Shown in pieces: positions 33,899-42,054 of a stretch of DNA of 64,000 nucleotides; position 1 is the first letter of the stretch, and each line of letters opens with the position of its first letter. The notes under the pieces are model-generated. The model was not told where the DNA came from. It worked only from the letters and a program-made list of their open reading frames with translations, and made no database searches. Source of the DNA: Streptomyces sp. TLI_053 (GTDB lineage: Bacteria > Actinomycetota > Actinomycetes > Streptomycetales > Streptomycetaceae); assembly GCF_900105395.1 (NCBI RefSeq), contig NZ_LT629775.1:7777501-7841500 (forward strand). Direction: 5' to 3'. The translations under genes and the position numbers were made by a program.

Positions 33899-33965
33899 AT
33901 CGCCGAAGGCCTGTGGGGGGCCTCACACGCGGGGGCGGCGAACTGCACGCGCTGTGACGGTCCGG

Positions 33966-34937
33966 TCACGTGCTCCGGTACGGGTTCGGCTCCGCGGGCA
34001 GCGGTGCGCCGGTGCGGGAGTCCTTCGTGTACGGGTTGTCCACGTACGGGTTGTCCACGTACGGGTTCCCGGCGTACGGGTTGGCCGCCGCCGGGCGCTG
34101 CGCCCGGTACTCCGGTACGTCCGGGACGGCCGCCGGGCCCGAGGGCTCCCCGTCCGACGCCTCCCCGTCCGACGGGTCCTCGTCCGTCGCGGGCTCCTCC
34201 TCGACCGGCACCAGGTCGCGGGCCAGCAGGGTCGCCCCGGCGACGGCGCCCGGCATGGCCACCACGGTCACCAGCGGGACCAGGAACCCCAGCACCAGCG
34301 GCACGCCGAAGCCGAAGGCCAGCCCGAGCCGCCCGCGCAGCAGCCGCAGCCGCTCCCGCTGCGCCACGCCGCGCCGCTGCAGGGCGACGGAGGTCAGCTC
34401 CAGGGTGAGGAAGAAGCCCGAGACCAGGAAGCCCAGCACCGGGACGACGGTCTGCCCGACCACCGGGATGAAGCCGGCCGCGAACAGCAGCAGGCCGAAC
34501 CCGCCCGCCCGCACCAGGACGAAGAGGCTGTCCCGGGCCGCCACCACCAGCTCGCGCCAGAGCGGAACGTCCGGCGGGGTCGGCGCGCCGCCCTCGGTCT
34601 CGTCGACCTTCTCGCAGAGTTCCTCGTAGAACGGTTGGCCGACCAGCAGGGTGACCGCCGTGAAGGTGAGCACGGAGAGCAGCAGGCCGCCGACGAACAC
34701 CAGTGCGGCGAGCGTGGTGCGCAGCAGGTCCTGCCAGAACGAGGTCCAGTGGTCGGCGAACGGGGTGGCCCAGGCGGCGATGTCCCCGGCCCAGCCGCCG
34801 AGGAAGAACAGTGCCACCACGTAACCGGCCAGGGTGATCAGCGCCGGGATCATTCCGAACGCCCACCAGCGGCCGTGCCGCGCCACCCACCGCTGGCCCT
34901 TGGCCAGGTACCCCATCCCCGCTGCAAGATCTCGCAT
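33966..34937 (-). CDS. EI24 (CysZ-like) domain membrane protein with NPY-repeat tail
   Basis: A 323-residue membrane protein of the EI24/CysZ family, about six hydrophobic segments between residues 25 and 235. The C-terminal 80 residues are acidic then turn into a run of NPY repeats: AANPYAGNPYVDNPYVDNPY, with another NPYRST at the end. The repeats are encoded by near-identical 15-18 base units at 34027-34082. The tail is not part of the EI24 fold. Function in streptomycetes is unknown; CysZ is linked to sulfate uptake in E. coli. TACCCT sits seven bases before the ATG (34945-34950 on the plus strand), a leaderless arrangement. Confidence 0.9.
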   Translation of the reverse strand: MRDLAAGMGYLAKGQRWVARHGRWWAFGMIPALITLAGYVVALFFLGGWAGDIAAWATPFADHWTSFWQDLLRTTLAALVFVGGLLLSVLTFTAVTLLVGQPFYEELCEKVDETEGGAPTPPDVPLWRELVVAARDSLFVLVRAGGFGLLLFAAGFIPVVGQTVVPVLGFLVSGFFLTLELTSVALQRRGVAQRERLRLLRGRLGLAFGFGVPLVLGFLVPLVTVVAMPGAVAGATLLARDLVPVEEEPATDEDPSDGEASDGEPSGPAAVPDVPEYRAQRPAAANPYAGNPYVDNPYVDNPYTKDSRTGAPLPAEPNPYRST

Positions 34938-35276
34938 GAGGGGAAGGGTAGGTGCTGACGGGTCGCCGGGTCATGTCCGTCCGGTCACGGAACGGAACCG
35001 GAGCCTCCCGGCCCGGCGACGCGCGGAACGGTGTCGGGGACGGCCGCAACGGTGACCGGGGTCAGGGGGCCGCCGTCAGGGGCCCGGCGCCCGGGACAGG
35101 CGCCCGGGACAGGCGCACCGGCGCCGGCCCAAGGCGCACCGGGCCGGGACGTGACGCCCGGACGCGATGCCCGGACACAACGCTCGGACACGACACCCGG
35201 GCACAACGGCACCGGGCCCGGGAGCCTCCGCAACGGCTCCCGGGCCCGGTGCCCGCGGACGGTACTGCGCGCCGGC
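34938..35276. other. 339-base gap between EI24 and permease genes
   Basis: The gap holds the EI24 leaderless promoter at its left end and the permease terminator at its right end. Between them is a Cys/Arg-rich, repeat-containing stretch (several CCGGGACAGGCG-like and CGGACACAACG-like units) with no supported gene. Confidence 0.6.
35208..35253 (-). terminator. Terminator of the permease gene
   Basis: A perfect 19-bp stem (left arm 35208-35226, right arm 35235-35253) with an 8-base loop, 24 bases past the permease stop on the minus strand. Confidence 0.92.
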
Positions 35277-36740
35277 TCAGGATGCCGGCGCCTCCGCCGC
35301 GGCCCGCCGCCGACGGCCCACCACGGCCGACGCCGCGAGCACGATGGCCGCGGCGACCAGCGACAGGTACATCTGCTTCCGACCGTCGGCGTCGGTGAAC
35401 ATGTACGCCATCACGAACCCGATCATGCCGATCGCGGCCCAGGTGAGGTACGGGTACAGCCACATCCGGACGGTCAGCCGCTCCGGCATCTCGCGCTCGA
35501 TGATCCGGCGCATCCGGAGCTGGGAGAAGCAGATCACGAGCCACACGAAGAGCGCCACCGCGCCGGAGGAGTTCAGCAGGAAGGAGAAGACCGTGTCGGG
35601 GGAGGTGTAGTTGAAGAAGACGGCCACGAAGCCGAACACCACCGAGGACAGGATCGCCACCCGCGGCACGCCGCGCTTCGTCACGGTCGCGAAGGCCTTG
35701 GGCGCGTCGCCGCGCTGCCCGAGCGAGAAGGCCATCCGGGACGCGGTGTACATGCCCGAGTTGAGGCAGGACAGCACGGCGGTGAGCACGATCACGTCCA
35801 TCACCCGGCCGGCGCCCGGGATGCCCACGTGCTCCAGCACCGCGACGTAGGGGCTGCCCTTGACGGCGGCGGAGTCCCACGGCAGCAGGGTCACCACGAG
35901 CAGGATCGAGCCGAGGTAGAAGATGCCGATCCGCCAGATCACACTGTTGGTGGCCTTGCTGACCGCCTTCTCCGGGTCCTCGGACTCGCCGGCGGCCAGG
36001 GTGACGATCTCGCTGCCCATGAAGGCGAAGACGACGGTGAGCATGCCGGTGAAGACCGCGCCCACCCCGTGCGGCAGGAAGCCGCCGTGACCGGTCAGGT
36101 TGGCCGTGCCGACGGCGTGGGTGCCGGGGAGCAGGCCGAACACGGCGAGGCCGGCGACCACCAGGAAGGCGGCGATGGCCACCACCTTGATACCGGCGAA
36201 CCAGAACTCGAACTCGCCGTAGGAGGCGACCGAGCCCAGGTTGGTCGCGGTCAGCACGGCCATCACGATCAGGGCGAACGCCCACTGCGGGACGCCCGGC
36301 ATCCAGTTGTTGAGGATCTTCGCGCCGGCGGTGGCCTCGACGGCCAGCACCACGACCCAGAAGAACCAGTACAGCCAGCCGATGCTGAACCCGGCCCACC
36401 GGCCCAGCGCCCGGTCCGCGTACGCGGAGAAGGAGCCGCTCTGCGGGTCGGCCGCGGCCATCTCGCCGAGCATCCGCATGACCAGGACGACCAGCACACC
36501 GGCCAGCGCGTAGGAGAGCAGGATGCCGGGGCCGGTGGCCGCGATGCCCGCGCCCGAGCCGACGAACAGGCCGGCGCCGATCACGCCGCCGATGGCGATC
36601 ATCGACAGGTGGCGGTTCTTGAGCCCGGCCTTGAGGTGGCCGTCGCCGCCGTGGCCGTGCCCGCCGTGCCCGGCGGGGTGCTGCTGGGCGGAGTCGCGGG
36701 GCGGGGGTGATCCGGCCCGGGTTGTGGTGTCCGCACTCAT
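35277..36740 (-). CDS. APC-family amino-acid permease (GabP/AroP type)
   Basis: A 487-residue permease. After a His/Gly-rich cytosolic N terminus (GHGGHGHGGDGH, residues about 22-35) come 12 hydrophobic segments starting at LSMIAIGGVIGAGLFVGSGAGI, the APC substrate-binding first helix, with LAAGESEDPEKAVSKATNS matching the loop after the eighth. This AAT subfamily takes up GABA, aromatic or branched amino acids. The His-rich start is unusual and could bind metal. The semialdehyde dehydrogenase (GABA pathway) is 8 kb away but not linked. The ATG at 36738-36740 is a natural start. Confidence 0.92.
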   Translation of the reverse strand: MSADTTTRAGSPPPRDSAQQHPAGHGGHGHGGDGHLKAGLKNRHLSMIAIGGVIGAGLFVGSGAGIAATGPGILLSYALAGVLVVLVMRMLGEMAAADPQSGSFSAYADRALGRWAGFSIGWLYWFFWVVVLAVEATAGAKILNNWMPGVPQWAFALIVMAVLTATNLGSVASYGEFEFWFAGIKVVAIAAFLVVAGLAVFGLLPGTHAVGTANLTGHGGFLPHGVGAVFTGMLTVVFAFMGSEIVTLAAGESEDPEKAVSKATNSVIWRIGIFYLGSILLVVTLLPWDSAAVKGSPYVAVLEHVGIPGAGRVMDVIVLTAVLSCLNSGMYTASRMAFSLGQRGDAPKAFATVTKRGVPRVAILSSVVFGFVAVFFNYTSPDTVFSFLLNSSGAVALFVWLVICFSQLRMRRIIEREMPERLTVRMWLYPYLTWAAIGMIGFVMAYMFTDADGRKQMYLSLVAAAIVLAASAVVGRRRRAAAEAPAS

Positions 36741-37004
36741 CGTGAGGGTGCCCTGTGCCTTTCCGGCGCGGCCCGACCCTCGGCTCGATCACCGAAGGGT
36801 GGGGGACGGATCCGCGCATTGCGGTGCAACCTAACCTCTACCTCCGGGTATCGGAACAAGGCACCGGGAACTGTTCGCTCAGCGGACGTAAAAGCCCAGG
36901 TCAGGGCGGGTGAAGTGGGGGCCCGGAAAGCTCAGATCTGACGCACCGCCAGCAACTCGGGGCCCTCCCGGGGGGTTTGTCGGGCCGCCGTACATACTGG
37001 CGGC

Positions 37005-38333
37005 GTGATGATCGTCCTCGTGGTGCTCGGCGTTCTCCTCGTGCTCGCCCTGCTGACCCTCGTCCACTGGTACCTCTGGCGCCGGCTGGTGCGCGACGTC
37101 TCGGCGCCCGGCGGCCGCTGGCGCCGGACCGGCACCGTGCTCGCCTTCGTCCTGCCGCTGCTCTCGGTGGGGGCGCTGATCGGCGGGCGGGCCTTCCCGA
37201 TAGCGGTCGAGCGCTGGTTCGCCTGGCCGGGCTACCTCTGGCTCGCGGTGCTGCTGTACCTGCTGCTCGCGCTCGCCGTCGGGGAGCTCGTCCGGCCGCT
37301 GCTGCTGCGCCTGCCCGCCGGCCGCAGGGCACCCGTTCCGGTCCCCGGGGCCGTTGCGGTCCCCGAGGCCCCCGCGCCCGTCGAGTCCGCGTCCGTCGAG
37401 TCCGCGCCTGCCGACGCCGCACCTGCCGAGTCCGAGTTCGAGTCCGAGTTCGAGTCCGAGGCCGCACCCGCCGAGTCCGCCCCCGCCGCCGCCCCGACCG
37501 CGCCCTCGCCCGAGCGGCGGCTGTTCGTCGCCCGCGCGGTCGCGATCGGGGCCTCCGGGGCCGCCGCGGCCGTGGTCGGCACCGGCATGTACGGCGTGCT
37601 GCGCGGACCGCGGCTCAAGCAGGTGACCGTCCCGCTCGCCAAGCTGCCGGCCGGTGCGGACGGCTACCGGATCGCGGTGGTCAGCGACATCCACCTCGGC
37701 CCGATCCTGGGCCGCGCCCACACCCAGCGGATCGTGGACACCATCAACGCCGCGAAGCCCGACCTGATCACGATCGTGGGAGACCTGGTCGACGGCACGG
37801 TCCCCGAGCTGGGCCGGGACGCCGAGCCGCTGGCGCAGCTGCGGGCCCGCGACGGGGCCTACTTCGTCACCGGCAACCACGAGTACTTCTCCGGCGCGGC
37901 GCCCTGGGTGGACTTCGTCCGCGAGCTGGGTGTCCACCCGCTGCAGAACGCCCGGGTCGAGCTCGGCGGCTTCGACCTGGCCGGGGTCAACGACATCGCC
38001 GGGGAGCGCGAGGGCGATGGTCCCGACTTCGGCCGGGCGCTCGGGGACCGCGACCCGGCCCGCACCGCCGTCCTGCTCTCGCACCAGCCGGTCACGATCC
38101 ACGACGCGGTCCGGCACGGCGTCGACCTCCAGCTGTCCGGGCACACCCACGGCGGGCAGCTCTGGCCGGGCAACTACATCGCGGAGCTGGCCAACCCGAC
38201 CGTCGCCGGGCTGGAGCGGTACGGCGACACCCAGCTCTACGTCACCCGCGGCGCCGGCGCCTGGGGTCCGCCCGTGCGGGTCGGTGCCCCGTCCGACATC
38301 ACGATCGTCACCCTCGCCTCGCTCCGGGTCTGA
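37005..38333 (+). CDS. Membrane-anchored metallophosphoesterase (YkuE-like)
   Basis: A 442-residue protein. Three hydrophobic segments (about 1-24, 42-62, 75-95) precede a disordered acidic linker (ESEFESEFESEAAPAES) and a fourth segment (VAIGASGAAAAVVGTGMYGVL) with an ERRLF twin-Arg-like start. The catalytic domain shows all calcineurin-like motifs: VVSDIHLGP, IVGDLVDG, GNHEYF, LSHQP and LSGHTHGGQLWP. It hydrolyses phosphoesters with two metal ions. GTG 37005 is preferred over ATG 37008 because TACATACT lies 8-14 bases before it. Substrate unknown. Confidence 0.92.
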   Translation: MMIVLVVLGVLLVLALLTLVHWYLWRRLVRDVSAPGGRWRRTGTVLAFVLPLLSVGALIGGRAFPIAVERWFAWPGYLWLAVLLYLLLALAVGELVRPLLLRLPAGRRAPVPVPGAVAVPEAPAPVESASVESAPADAAPAESEFESEFESEAAPAESAPAAAPTAPSPERRLFVARAVAIGASGAAAAVVGTGMYGVLRGPRLKQVTVPLAKLPAGADGYRIAVVSDIHLGPILGRAHTQRIVDTINAAKPDLITIVGDLVDGTVPELGRDAEPLAQLRARDGAYFVTGNHEYFSGAAPWVDFVRELGVHPLQNARVELGGFDLAGVNDIAGEREGDGPDFGRALGDRDPARTAVLLSHQPVTIHDAVRHGVDLQLSGHTHGGQLWPGNYIAELANPTVAGLERYGDTQLYVTRGAGAWGPPVRVGAPSDITIVTLASLRV

Positions 38334-38361
38334 GCGCCGGGCGGGTCCCGGTCCGACCGGT

Positions 38362-38571
38362 TCAGGCTTCGGTGACGTCGAGGAGGACGACCAGGCGGCC
38401 GCCCGGACGGGGGTCGAGCCGGGCGGCGAGCAGGGCCGGGATGTCGCTCTCCCGGGAGTGACCGGGGACGAGGGTGATCTCCGCCTGCCGCACGTCCGCG
38501 CTGCCGGACAGGGCGTAGCGGACGCGGTACGTCGTGGTGTCGGGCGGCGGGGGAGGTCCGGGTTCGCGCAC
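38362..38571 (-). CDS. Small hypothetical protein, 69 residues
   Basis: A short, soluble protein with Pro-rich start (REPGPPPPPD), a central YRVRYALSGSADVRQAEITLV strand pair, then ESDIPALLAARLDPRPGGRLVVLLDV. The pattern suggests a small alpha-beta fold. The GTG at 38569-38571 has GGAGGT nine bases upstream. It converges on the metallophosphoesterase and is divergent from Ku. No family recognised. Confidence 0.6.
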   Translation of the reverse strand: MREPGPPPPPDTTTYRVRYALSGSADVRQAEITLVPGHSRESDIPALLAARLDPRPGGRLVVLLDVTEA

Positions 38572-38731
38572 GGTGCGTTCACCTCCGTTCCGCCGTCCAT
38601 TGTCCGTCGGTCGGCGGCCGGTGGCCGATCGGGGCGAACCCGGGCAGAGTGGAAATCTCCGGAGCCGGTCACCCCGGCCGGCGCGACCCGTCGCGTGAAC
38701 CACCGGGACGGCTCCGGGAAGGAGCGACCCC

Positions 38732-39856
38732 ATGCAGACCACCTGGAAGGGGACGATCAGCTTCGGCCTGGTCTCCATCCCCGTCCACCTGTACTCCGCC
38801 ACCAAGGAGCACGACGTCCCCCTGCACCAGGTGCACGCCAAGGACGGCGGCCGGGTGCGGATGAAGCGGTACTGCGAGCAGGAGGAGAAGGAGGTCCCGT
38901 ACGCGGAGATCGCCAAGGGCTACGAGTCCCCGGACGGCCGCACGGTCACCCTCACCGACGAGGACCTCGCCGACCTCCCGCTGCCCAGCAAGAAGATCAT
39001 CGACGTGCTGGCCTTCGTCGACGAGGGCGAGATCGACCCGTTGATGTTCTCCAAGGCCTACTACGTCGGCGTCGCCGACAAGGCCGCGTCGAAGCCCTAC
39101 GCGCTGCTGCGGGACGCCCTGGTGGATTCCGGGCAGATCGCCGTCACCAAGATCGCGCTTCGCAGCCGGGAGTCGCCGGCCGTGCTGCGGGTGCACGACG
39201 GCACGCTGGTGCTCCAGACCTGCATCTGGCCCGACGAGGTTCGCCCGGCGGCCGGGATCGCGCCCGAGGAGGACATCACGGTCCGGCCGCAGGAACTGAG
39301 GATGGCGCGCTCGCTGATGGAGACCCTCTCCGAGGACTTCGACCTCGAGCAGCTGCACGACGACTACCAGCAGGCGCTGCAGCAGGTGATCGAGGCGCGG
39401 CTGCAGGGCGTCGAGATGCCGCACGAGGAAGAGGCGGGCGAGGCGCCGGACAACGTGATCGACCTGATGGAGGCGCTGCGAAGCAGCCTGCGGAAGGCCA
39501 AGGACGCCCACCCGGGCCGGCCGGCCGCCGAGCCGGAGCCGGAGTCGGAGTCGGAGCCGGAGCCGGAGTCTGAGCCGGCCGAGGAGCAGTCGCCGCCGCG
39601 CAGACGCGCCGCCTCGAAGAGGACGACGGCCCCGAAGGCCGCGGCGGCCACGAGCAAGAAGCCCACGACCGCGAGGAAGTCCACGACCGCGAAGAAGTCC
39701 GCCGCCGCGCCGACGTCCGCGACCGACAAGAAGAGCACGAGCGCGAGGAAGAGCACGACCGACAGGAGCGGCGCGACCGACAAGAAGAGCACGACCGCGA
39801 GGAAGCGCACGACCACCGCGACCCGGAAGCCCGCCGCTCCCCGGAAGGCCTCGTGA
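38732..39856 (+). CDS. ku: Ku DNA-end-binding protein
   Basis: A 374-residue bacterial Ku homodimer subunit. The Ku core spans residues 1-250 (GTISFGLVSIPVHLYSAT, EKEVPYAEIAKGYE, PSKKIIDVLAFVD, MFSKAYYVG, TVRPQELRMARSLMETL). It binds double-strand ends and recruits LigD for non-homologous end joining; no ligase gene is in this window. The C-terminal 110 residues are an acidic linker and then a Lys/Thr/Ala tail (KKSTTARKSTT-like), similar to histone H1 tails and known from actinobacterial Ku for extra DNA binding. ATG 38732 has GGAAGGAG about 9 bases upstream. Confidence 0.97.
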   Translation: MQTTWKGTISFGLVSIPVHLYSATKEHDVPLHQVHAKDGGRVRMKRYCEQEEKEVPYAEIAKGYESPDGRTVTLTDEDLADLPLPSKKIIDVLAFVDEGEIDPLMFSKAYYVGVADKAASKPYALLRDALVDSGQIAVTKIALRSRESPAVLRVHDGTLVLQTCIWPDEVRPAAGIAPEEDITVRPQELRMARSLMETLSEDFDLEQLHDDYQQALQQVIEARLQGVEMPHEEEAGEAPDNVIDLMEALRSSLRKAKDAHPGRPAAEPEPESESEPEPESEPAEEQSPPRRRAASKRTTAPKAAAATSKKPTTARKSTTAKKSAAAPTSATDKKSTSARKSTTDRSGATDKKSTTARKRTTTATRKPAAPRKAS

Positions 39857-39887
39857 CCTCCCCCCTCACCCCCGGAGGCGATTCCCG

Positions 39888-40166
39888 ATGGACCTGATCA
39901 CCTACAAGGCGCAGGACACCGGCCCCGACGCGCCCGCCCACCCGAGTCCGGCGCACCGGGCCTGGCACTGGCTGTGCAGTCTCTCCCCGACGGCCGTGGT
40001 CTTCCTGGTCGGCCTCTCGATCGGCCTCGGCGCCATCGGCACCCAGGCCTCGCTGACCTGGCTGATCGTCTTCAGTGTCGTCTGGGGCGTGACCGTGCTG
40101 GCGCTGGTCGGCGTCGTCGCCCGGTGGGCCACACCCGGCCGGGGCCGCCACCGGATGGCCACCTGA
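39888..40166 (+). CDS. Small two-helix membrane protein
   Basis: A 92-residue protein with hydrophobic segments at about 34-54 (TAVVFLVGLSIGLGAIGTQA) and 57-79 (TWLIVFSVVWGVTVLALVGVV). N- and C-terminal tails are short and the C-terminal one is basic. GGAGG lies about ten bases before ATG 39888. It begins 31 bases after ku and could be in its operon. No function recognised. Confidence 0.78.
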   Translation: MDLITYKAQDTGPDAPAHPSPAHRAWHWLCSLSPTAVVFLVGLSIGLGAIGTQASLTWLIVFSVVWGVTVLALVGVVARWATPGRGRHRMAT

Positions 40167-40209
40167 CCGTCCCCAGGAACCCCAGGAACCCCGGGGAACC
40201 CCAGGAAGC

Positions 40210-40255
40210 GGAGAGGTCCCGTGCCCGGGCAGCGGCCCGGGCACGGGACCTCTCC
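40210..40255. terminator. Terminator between convergent ku and DUF2079 genes
   Basis: A perfect 21-bp stem (left arm 40210-40230, right arm 40235-40255) with a 4-base AGCG loop. It is the longest hairpin seen in the window. Short CCCAGGAA direct repeats precede it (40172-40208). Confidence 0.95.
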
Positions 40256-40260
40256 GGCCC

Positions 40261-41988
40261 TCAGCCCTTGAAGAGGTTGTGGCCGACGTCGGACGGCACG
40301 ATCTCCTTGACCGGCGTACTGCTGTCGTCGGGCACCCTGGCGCCGGGCACCGGTTCGTCGCCCTCGCGGTGCAGCAGCACCACCCCGTGCTCGCCCCAGA
40401 CCTGCCGGTAGCCGTGGGCCAGCAGCAACTCGATCCGCTCGGCCTGCTCCGCCGAGGTCTGGAACGGGAAGGTCCGGGTGTCGGAGCGGATCAGGACGTA
40501 GTCGCGGCCGCGCGGCACGCCGTCCACCAGGACCACGTCGGTGCGGCCGACCAGTCGCGGCACCACCTGGTTGTCGGCCTCCACCAGGGCGCCGTCGGGG
40601 ATCTGCGCGGCGCCCCGGACCAGGGCCGCGTTGCTCGCCGAGGGGCGCCAGAAGGCCGGGGTCAGCAGGCTGATCCCGCCCAGCAGCAGGCTGCTGACCA
40701 GGGAGATCGCGACCGCCGCGATGCCCAGGCCGTGGCCGGTGCGCCGGTGGGTGCCGCCCCGGGCGTGCAGGCGGCCGAGCGCCTCCAGGGTGGCGGTGAG
40801 CAGCACCGGCCACAGGAAGGCGTCGTAGTGGTGGGCGATCGACCAGTGGTTGGGGTTGTCCGACAGGACGCGTTCGGCGAGCAGCGGCACCAGGCAGAGC
40901 GCGGTGGCGGAGCGCAGCGGCAGCAGCAGCAGGGTGCCGAACAGCCAGAGCAGCAGCAGCGGTTTGACGGTGGCGTTGGTGGCGACCTGGAGCAGCAGCA
41001 GCGGGTCGCCGAGGACGTTGCCGATCGCGGTCCCGGCGTCCGGGCCGAGCGGGCCGTACACCCAGTAGTAGTCGGGCTGGCCGCCCATGGCGGGGATCAG
41101 TTCGACGATGGCGAGCGCGGAGGCCAGCGGGCCGCCGATCAGCAGGCCCGCGCCCCAGGCGAGGGCGCGGCGGTCCCCGGCCCGGTCGCCCCCGCGGTCG
41201 CCGCGCGGGCGGCCGCGCCACAGCAGGACCAGGCCGTAGGTGCCGACCAGCAGCCCGAGGTCCTCCTTGGTGAGGCAGAGCAGGGCGGCGGCGAGCGCGG
41301 CGGTGCCGTAGCGGCGGGCCAGGCCGCGTTCGAGCATCAGCAGGGTGAGCGGGACGGCGAAGGCGACCTCGTGGAAGCCGCCCCGCCCGGCGGCGAGCAG
41401 GGGCCAGCCGAGGCCGTAGACGAGGCCGGCCAGGTCGGCGGCCAGGCGCACGGTCCGCAGGCGCGCGGGGTCGGTCCCGGCCGGGTCACCGTGGCCCGTC
41501 CCGGTCCCGGTCCCGGTCCCGGTCGCGGTGACGTCGGTCGGAGGGGTGAAGCAGCGCACCGCGATCCGGCGGATCAGCGGGACGCCGGCGGCGAGCAGCA
41601 GCGCCTGGCCGAGGATCAGGGTGCGCGGGTCCTCCCAGATCCAGTAGAGCGGGGCGAGCGCGGCCAGGATCGGTGAGAAGTGGTCGCCCAGGAGGGAGAA
41701 GGAGGGCGGGAACTCGTGGTGGTAGCTCTTCACCGGCGAGATCGGCAGCTCTAAGTGCGCGTAGCCGGCCACACCCTGGTGGAAGATGCCGAGGTCGAAT
41801 CCGCCCAGCAGGACCGCGGACCACTGCTGGAGCCCGCACGCCGCGGTGACGGCGAAGCAGAGCAGCGTCAGCACGGCGGTCCGGCGGCCGGAGAGCGCGG
41901 CGGCGCCGGGTGCGGGCGGGCGTACGACGCGCGGCAGCAGCGGACGGTTCTGGCGGGTGGACGGGCTGAGCCCGGTTTCGACTGGCAC
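40261..41988 (-). CDS. DUF2079 membrane protein A (contains TTA codon)
   Basis: A 575-residue polytopic protein of the DUF2079 group, related in layout to GT-C glycosyltransferases. The shared opening motif FDLGIFHQGVAGYAHLELP (residues 64-82) ends a first extracytoplasmic loop; about 11 hydrophobic segments and a C-terminal extracytoplasmic domain follow. Leu79 is encoded by TTA (41752-41754, minus strand), the only TTA codon I find in a gene of this window, so translation probably depends on the bldA tRNA. The GTG at 41986-41988 is the natural start. Substrate unknown. A paralogue lies 67 bases upstream. Confidence 0.88.
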   Translation of the reverse strand: MPVETGLSPSTRQNRPLLPRVVRPPAPGAAALSGRRTAVLTLLCFAVTAACGLQQWSAVLLGGFDLGIFHQGVAGYAHLELPISPVKSYHHEFPPSFSLLGDHFSPILAALAPLYWIWEDPRTLILGQALLLAAGVPLIRRIAVRCFTPPTDVTATGTGTGTGTGHGDPAGTDPARLRTVRLAADLAGLVYGLGWPLLAAGRGGFHEVAFAVPLTLLMLERGLARRYGTAALAAALLCLTKEDLGLLVGTYGLVLLWRGRPRGDRGGDRAGDRRALAWGAGLLIGGPLASALAIVELIPAMGGQPDYYWVYGPLGPDAGTAIGNVLGDPLLLLQVATNATVKPLLLLWLFGTLLLLPLRSATALCLVPLLAERVLSDNPNHWSIAHHYDAFLWPVLLTATLEALGRLHARGGTHRRTGHGLGIAAVAISLVSSLLLGGISLLTPAFWRPSASNAALVRGAAQIPDGALVEADNQVVPRLVGRTDVVLVDGVPRGRDYVLIRSDTRTFPFQTSAEQAERIELLLAHGYRQVWGEHGVVLLHREGDEPVPGARVPDDSSTPVKEIVPSDVGHNLFKG

Positions 41989-42054
41989 GGGATCCCTGAG
42001 GTGGTCGGGGGCGGGGGTTGCTGTTCGGGCGGGCCGCGGGGCGGCCGCCCCGGA

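Larger units (their letters stand above)
33363..33965. other. 603-base structured non-coding region
   Basis: This gap lies upstream of the transglycosylase-like gene and downstream of the EI24 gene, both minus strand. It holds a nested hairpin at 33459-33494 (ATCAC/GTGAT, GGGCC/GGCCC and GCTC/GAGC arms), a perfect 11-bp hairpin at 33673-33702 and two similar 19-base palindromic elements (33635-33653, 33880-33898). It could be a long regulated leader. I looked for the conserved elements of the c-di-AMP (ydaO) riboswitch and did not find them. Confidence 0.6.
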
